From NCBI GenBank assembly GCA_003554535.1, contig PWGT01000164.1:1-6742 (forward strand): 6,742 nucleotides of DNA, written 5' to 3'. Positions 4,012 to 6,742 of the stretch are shown one piece after another. Every line of letters starts with the position of its first letter. Position 1 is the stretch's first letter. The stretch comes from Syntrophomonadaceae bacterium. GTDB taxonomy: Bacteria > Bacillota_D > Dethiobacteria > DTU022 > PWGO01. Under the pieces are notes generated by a model that searched no databases, was not told the DNA's origin, and saw nothing but the letters and a program-made list of their open reading frames with translations. Position numbers and translations under genes: made by a program.

Positions 4012-5970
4012 ATGGCCATTAAAAAATACATAGAAAACTACTTTCAACGAGTTGCAGAAAAGAAGATGGAAGAAGAGCTTTATGCTACAAAAACCCGCGA
4101 TTACAAAGGAACTGCGGGTTGGATTGTTACCGGCTTTACCGCGCTAGTCGGTTTCTACCATCTTTACACTGCATATGTGGGGCCCCCGGAAGCAGTCCTG
4201 TTCCGAAATTTTCACTGGATGATGATGGCCTCTGTAATTTTCTTGATATTTCCCAGCCGTAAAAATGCGTTAAGGCACCGTCCCGAAATATGGGATATTA
4301 TCCCTGTATTGCTCACCCTTATGGTTGGCTTTTTCTTGTGGTGGGATTACAGCGAGATTGTTAGAAGAATTGGTGCCCCTTTAACCATAGACATTGTTTT
4401 TGGGATGATTCTTGTTGTGCTGGTGTTTGAAGCAGTTCGCCGTACTGTTGGATATGCTATAGGGGTCATTGCCTTACTGTTCATAGCGTATGCTTATTTT
4501 GGTCCACAAATGCCGGGGATACTGGCTCACGGTGGTTATTCTCTTACCCGTATTTTCCCTTACTTATACCAGGTAGATGCGGGTATTTTCAATATACCGC
4601 TGGGTGTTTCAGCCCGTTTTATAGTCCTGTTTATTATTTTTGGGGCTTTTTTAGAACGTTCCGGCGCCAGCCTTTTTTTTCGGGATTTATCACTTGCCCT
4701 GGCTGGCAGGTCTGCAGGCGGTCCGGCTAAGGCAGCAGTACTATTCAGCGCTTTTATCGGTTCGATAACCGGCAGTACTACTGCAAATGTTGGTATTACC
4801 GGTTCCTTTACCATACCAATGATGAAAAGACTGGGTTACAACCGCGAGTTTGCTGGAGGGGTAGAAGCCAATGCCTCCTGTGGTGGGCAGATCCTGCCAC
4901 CGGTTATGGGGGCAGTTGCTTTTGTTATGGCCGAATTTTTGGGGGTACCCTACAGGGAAATTGTAATTGCTGCAATTATTCCAGCGTTAATATATTTTTC
5001 TACTTCATACTTCATGATTCATTTTGAAGCTTTGAAAAAAAAGTTAGTCCCCCTTCCTGAAGATCAGATTCCAAACTTGATGGAAACTTTAAAGAAGGGA
5101 TTCTATTATTTTGCTCCTTTAGCTCTCTTAATATATATGATTCTTCAGGGACGTTCACCTTCAAGATCTGTTCTCTTTGCGATACTGCTTGTGCTGGCTA
5201 TCAGCTGGTTGAAGAAAGAAACCAGGATGTACCCCAAAGATATTGTTATCGCTTTATCACAGGGAGTATTAAAAGCCCTGGAAGTAGCCGCGGCATGTGC
5301 TGCTGCGGGAATTATTATCGGCATGACTACCATGACCGGGTTGGGACTTAAATTTTCCACGGTAATTGAGTCCGTAGCCTCTGGACAGTTATGGGCTGCA
5401 CTGCCTTTAACCATGCTGGCTTCTTTCCTCCTTGGCATGGGAATACCGACAATTGCCAAGTACATTATTTTAGCTACCTTAGTAGCACCTGCCCTTGTCG
5501 ATTTGGGAGCGCCGTTATTTGCTGCGCATTTCTTCATATTGTTTTTTGGCGTTGATGCCGATGTTACTCCCCCGGTAGGTCTGGCTTCTTTCGCCGCAGC
5601 CTCTATAGCGGAAGCCAATCCGATGAGAACCGGGATAGAGGCCTTCAAGATAGGGTTGACGGCATATGTCCTGCCATTTCTTTTCATTTTCTCAACCGCA
5701 TTTTTCCTGGATGCGCCCTTATCTGAACTGCTCATCGTTATTCCTACCTGCTTTATCGGGGCGGCTTTCATTGCTACAGGCGTAAGGGGCTACTTTCTGC
5801 GGGTGACCCCTTACTGGCAAAGGTTTCCACTGATTGCCGGTTCAATTATGTTGATGATGCCGGAAGTATGGTCTGACTTTGTTGGTGCTTCACTAGTTGC
5901 GATTATTGGTTTGATCCAGTACAGGACTAACAAACATGAGGAGCTTGCAGATGCTATCACATCCAGTTAA
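4012..5970 (+). CDS. TRAP transporter fused permease (DctQM type, TAXI class)
   Basis: A complete 652-residue integral membrane protein in which the small (DctQ-like) and large (DctM-like) TRAP subunits are one chain, as is usual for TAXI systems. A charged cytoplasmic N-terminus (1-34) is followed by hydrophobic segments around 35-55, 67-81, 94-111, 124-141 and 144-163 (Q-like part), then the M-like part. Family motifs are FGAFLERSGA (210-219), GSITGSTTANVGITGSFTIP (250-269), the ANASCGGQILPPVMGAVAF segment (286-304), LGMGIPTIAKYIILATLVAP (474-493) and, near 504-523, AAHFFILFFGVDADVTPPVG. The two similar halves of the M part and the conserved Asp/Thr-Pro-Pro loop are expected for ion-coupled transport. 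The length is in the usual range and no frameshift is seen. A strong ribosome site (3994-4003) supports the start. It works with the receptor encoded at 2446-3438; coupling ion and solute are unknown. Confidence 0.95.
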   Translation: MAIKKYIENYFQRVAEKKMEEELYATKTRDYKGTAGWIVTGFTALVGFYHLYTAYVGPPEAVLFRNFHWMMMASVIFLIFPSRKNALRHRPEIWDIIPVLLTLMVGFFLWWDYSEIVRRIGAPLTIDIVFGMILVVLVFEAVRRTVGYAIGVIALLFIAYAYFGPQMPGILAHGGYSLTRIFPYLYQVDAGIFNIPLGVSARFIVLFIIFGAFLERSGASLFFRDLSLALAGRSAGGPAKAAVLFSAFIGSITGSTTANVGITGSFTIPMMKRLGYNREFAGGVEANASCGGQILPPVMGAVAFVMAEFLGVPYREIVIAAIIPALIYFSTSYFMIHFEALKKKLVPLPEDQIPNLMETLKKGFYYFAPLALLIYMILQGRSPSRSVLFAILLVLAISWLKKETRMYPKDIVIALSQGVLKALEVAAACAAAGIIIGMTTMTGLGLKFSTVIESVASGQLWAALPLTMLASFLLGMGIPTIAKYIILATLVAPALVDLGAPLFAAHFFILFFGVDADVTPPVGLASFAAASIAEANPMRTGIEAFKIGLTAYVLPFLFIFSTAFFLDAPLSELLIVIPTCFIGAAFIATGVRGYFLRVTPYWQRFPLIAGSIMLMMPEVWSDFVGASLVAIIGLIQYRTNKHEELADAITSS

Positions 5971-6047
5971 TTGCGATCTTTTGAATGCACAGTTAATTAA
6001 ACAATAAACTATAAAGATTTTATTATTGATTGATTTCAAAAAAATAA

Positions 6048-6090
6048 AAGCAGGCGGCCTGCAAAATAAAGCCGTCTGCTTATTATTTTA
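6048..6090. terminator. Probable bidirectional Rho-independent terminator
   Basis: AAGCAGGCGGC (6048-6058) pairs with GCCGTCTGCTT (6071-6081) over 11 base pairs with one G-U, around a 12-base loop. On the plus strand TATTATTTTA follows; on the minus strand the complement of the upstream A-rich run gives a good U-tract (TTTTATTTTTTT). It lies between the permease stop (5970) and the end of the convergent minus-strand gene (6123), so it would end both transcripts. Confidence 0.85.
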
Positions 6091-6122
6091 ATTGTTTTGA
6101 TGGGAAAATAATTGGGTGCTAT

Positions 6123-6742
6123 TTATCCTTTTACATGTTCCGAGATCTTATCCCACTGTACATATTGCTCGATATTGTTTCTAACAATTTTAATTGCGCC
6201 TTCGTTTTGTGGGTGTATGCTCCGGTAGATGCTCTGCAGATTTTCTATCGTGGAGTAGGTGTCTTCATGCACCAGGATTACCGGAACTCCTTTTTCTTCC
6301 GCCTGCGAAAGGACCTGAACTTCCGGGTAGAGGCCTCCGGTGAATATGATTACAGAGGTACTGGTTTCTAAAGCTGTCAGGGCCATATCACTGCGATCTC
6401 CACCGGTTATCAGGGCTTTATTCGGAGCTCGCCTCAGGTAGCTCAAGGCACTTTCACTGGTCATCGTGCCTATCACTACCTCTTCGACGATCCGGTTCAT
6501 GTGATCCGGGGCTGTAAGCAGTTCGCCGTGCAGGACATCGTAAAATTCAGCTACCGTAGGAGAGGATATTTCTACCTGGCTGGGAACTATTCCTAGAACG
6601 TCAAACCCTTTTTCTTCGACGAGCGATTTGTAGATGCTGTTGGTCTTGTTCCACTGGGACTGCGAAACATTGTTGAATATGCAACCAATTACCGGTATGT
6701 TTTTATTTAGCCATAAATCAAGGTAAAGCAGGTTTTTATCCA
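6123..6742 (-). CDS. P-loop/DRTGG-domain phosphotransacetylase-like protein, 5' end missing
   Basis: The C-terminal 205 codons of a minus-strand gene that runs off the right edge; the frame is open through the internal ATG at 6498-6500, so that codon is not the start. Visible residues 1-80 (IPVIGCIFNNV, then FDVLGIVP) match the end of the BioD/cobyrinate-synthase-like P-loop domain. Residues from about 81 form a DRTGG domain, with MTSESALSYLRRAPNKALIT (93-112), GGDRSDMALTALETS (113-127) and FTGGLYPE (133-140). This two-domain protein resembles the N-terminal regulatory part of long phosphotransacetylases but lacks the catalytic acyltransferase domain. Family members are about 350 residues long, so roughly 150 residues, including the Walker A motif, are missing here. 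The function is not established; a link to acetyl-CoA/acetate metabolism is only suggested by domain kinship. It is convergent with the transporter operon and ends in TAA (6123-6125). Confidence 0.85.
   Translation of the reverse strand, partial: DKNLLYLDLWLNKNIPVIGCIFNNVSQSQWNKTNSIYKSLVEEKGFDVLGIVPSQVEISSPTVAEFYDVLHGELLTAPDHMNRIVEEVVIGTMTSESALSYLRRAPNKALITGGDRSDMALTALETSTSVIIFTGGLYPEVQVLSQAEEKGVPVILVHEDTYSTIENLQSIYRSIHPQNEGAIKIVRNNIEQYVQWDKISEHVKG

Noticed and set aside
5145..5771. A 208-codon minus-strand ORF within the permease
   Set aside because: It is the antisense shadow of a conserved membrane protein whose motifs span the same bases; its Ala/Lys/Pro-rich reading is typical of such shadows.

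Overview
The window looks like part of the chromosome of an anaerobic Gram-positive (Firmicutes/Clostridia-type) bacterium. The signs are strong purine-rich Shine-Dalgarno sites, a lipoprotein-type solute receptor, AT-rich intergenic DNA, and a clostridial gene set (KamA-family aminomutase, MttB-family methyltransferase, TRAP-TAXI transporter, DRTGG protein). The mature secreted receptor is extremely acidic (about 67 Asp/Glu against about 11 Lys/Arg), while the cytoplasmic methyltransferase is near balance. This fits an alkaliphilic or halophilic habitat; the assignment is inference only.

Layout: (1) 2-163 (+) is the C-terminus of a lysine/glutamate 2,3-aminomutase-family radical SAM enzyme, followed by a hairpin terminator. 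(2) 164-714 is a long AT-rich region with a candidate promoter, a leader with two hairpins that could form an attenuator, and a 15-bp direct repeat. (3) 715-2142 (+) is a non-pyrrolysine MttB-family methyltransferase. (4) 2143-2445 holds a candidate promoter overlapped by an operator-like dyad. (5) 2446-5970 (+) is a complete TRAP-TAXI transporter: lipoprotein receptor, small DUF1850 protein, and fused DctQM permease, with a strong hairpin between the last two genes. (6) A probably bidirectional terminator (6048-6090) separates this from a convergent (-) gene for a P-loop/DRTGG phosphotransacetylase-like protein cut by the window edge.

How the genes may work together: members of the MttB family whose activity is known (for example MtgB) move a methyl group from a quaternary or tertiary amine to a corrinoid protein. 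A dedicated high-affinity transporter directly downstream suggests an uptake-plus-demethylation cassette for a methylated amine such as a betaine. No corrinoid protein, corrinoid:THF methyltransferase or reductive activator lies in the window, so these would have to be supplied elsewhere. The aminomutase upstream carries Asn where lysine 2,3-aminomutase has its substrate-binding Asp330. That points to glutamate rather than lysine as substrate, and so to the osmolyte beta-glutamate, which would suit a saline habitat. The most unusual structural points are the DUF1850 protein without a visible membrane anchor and the two RNA leaders with mutually exclusive pairings.
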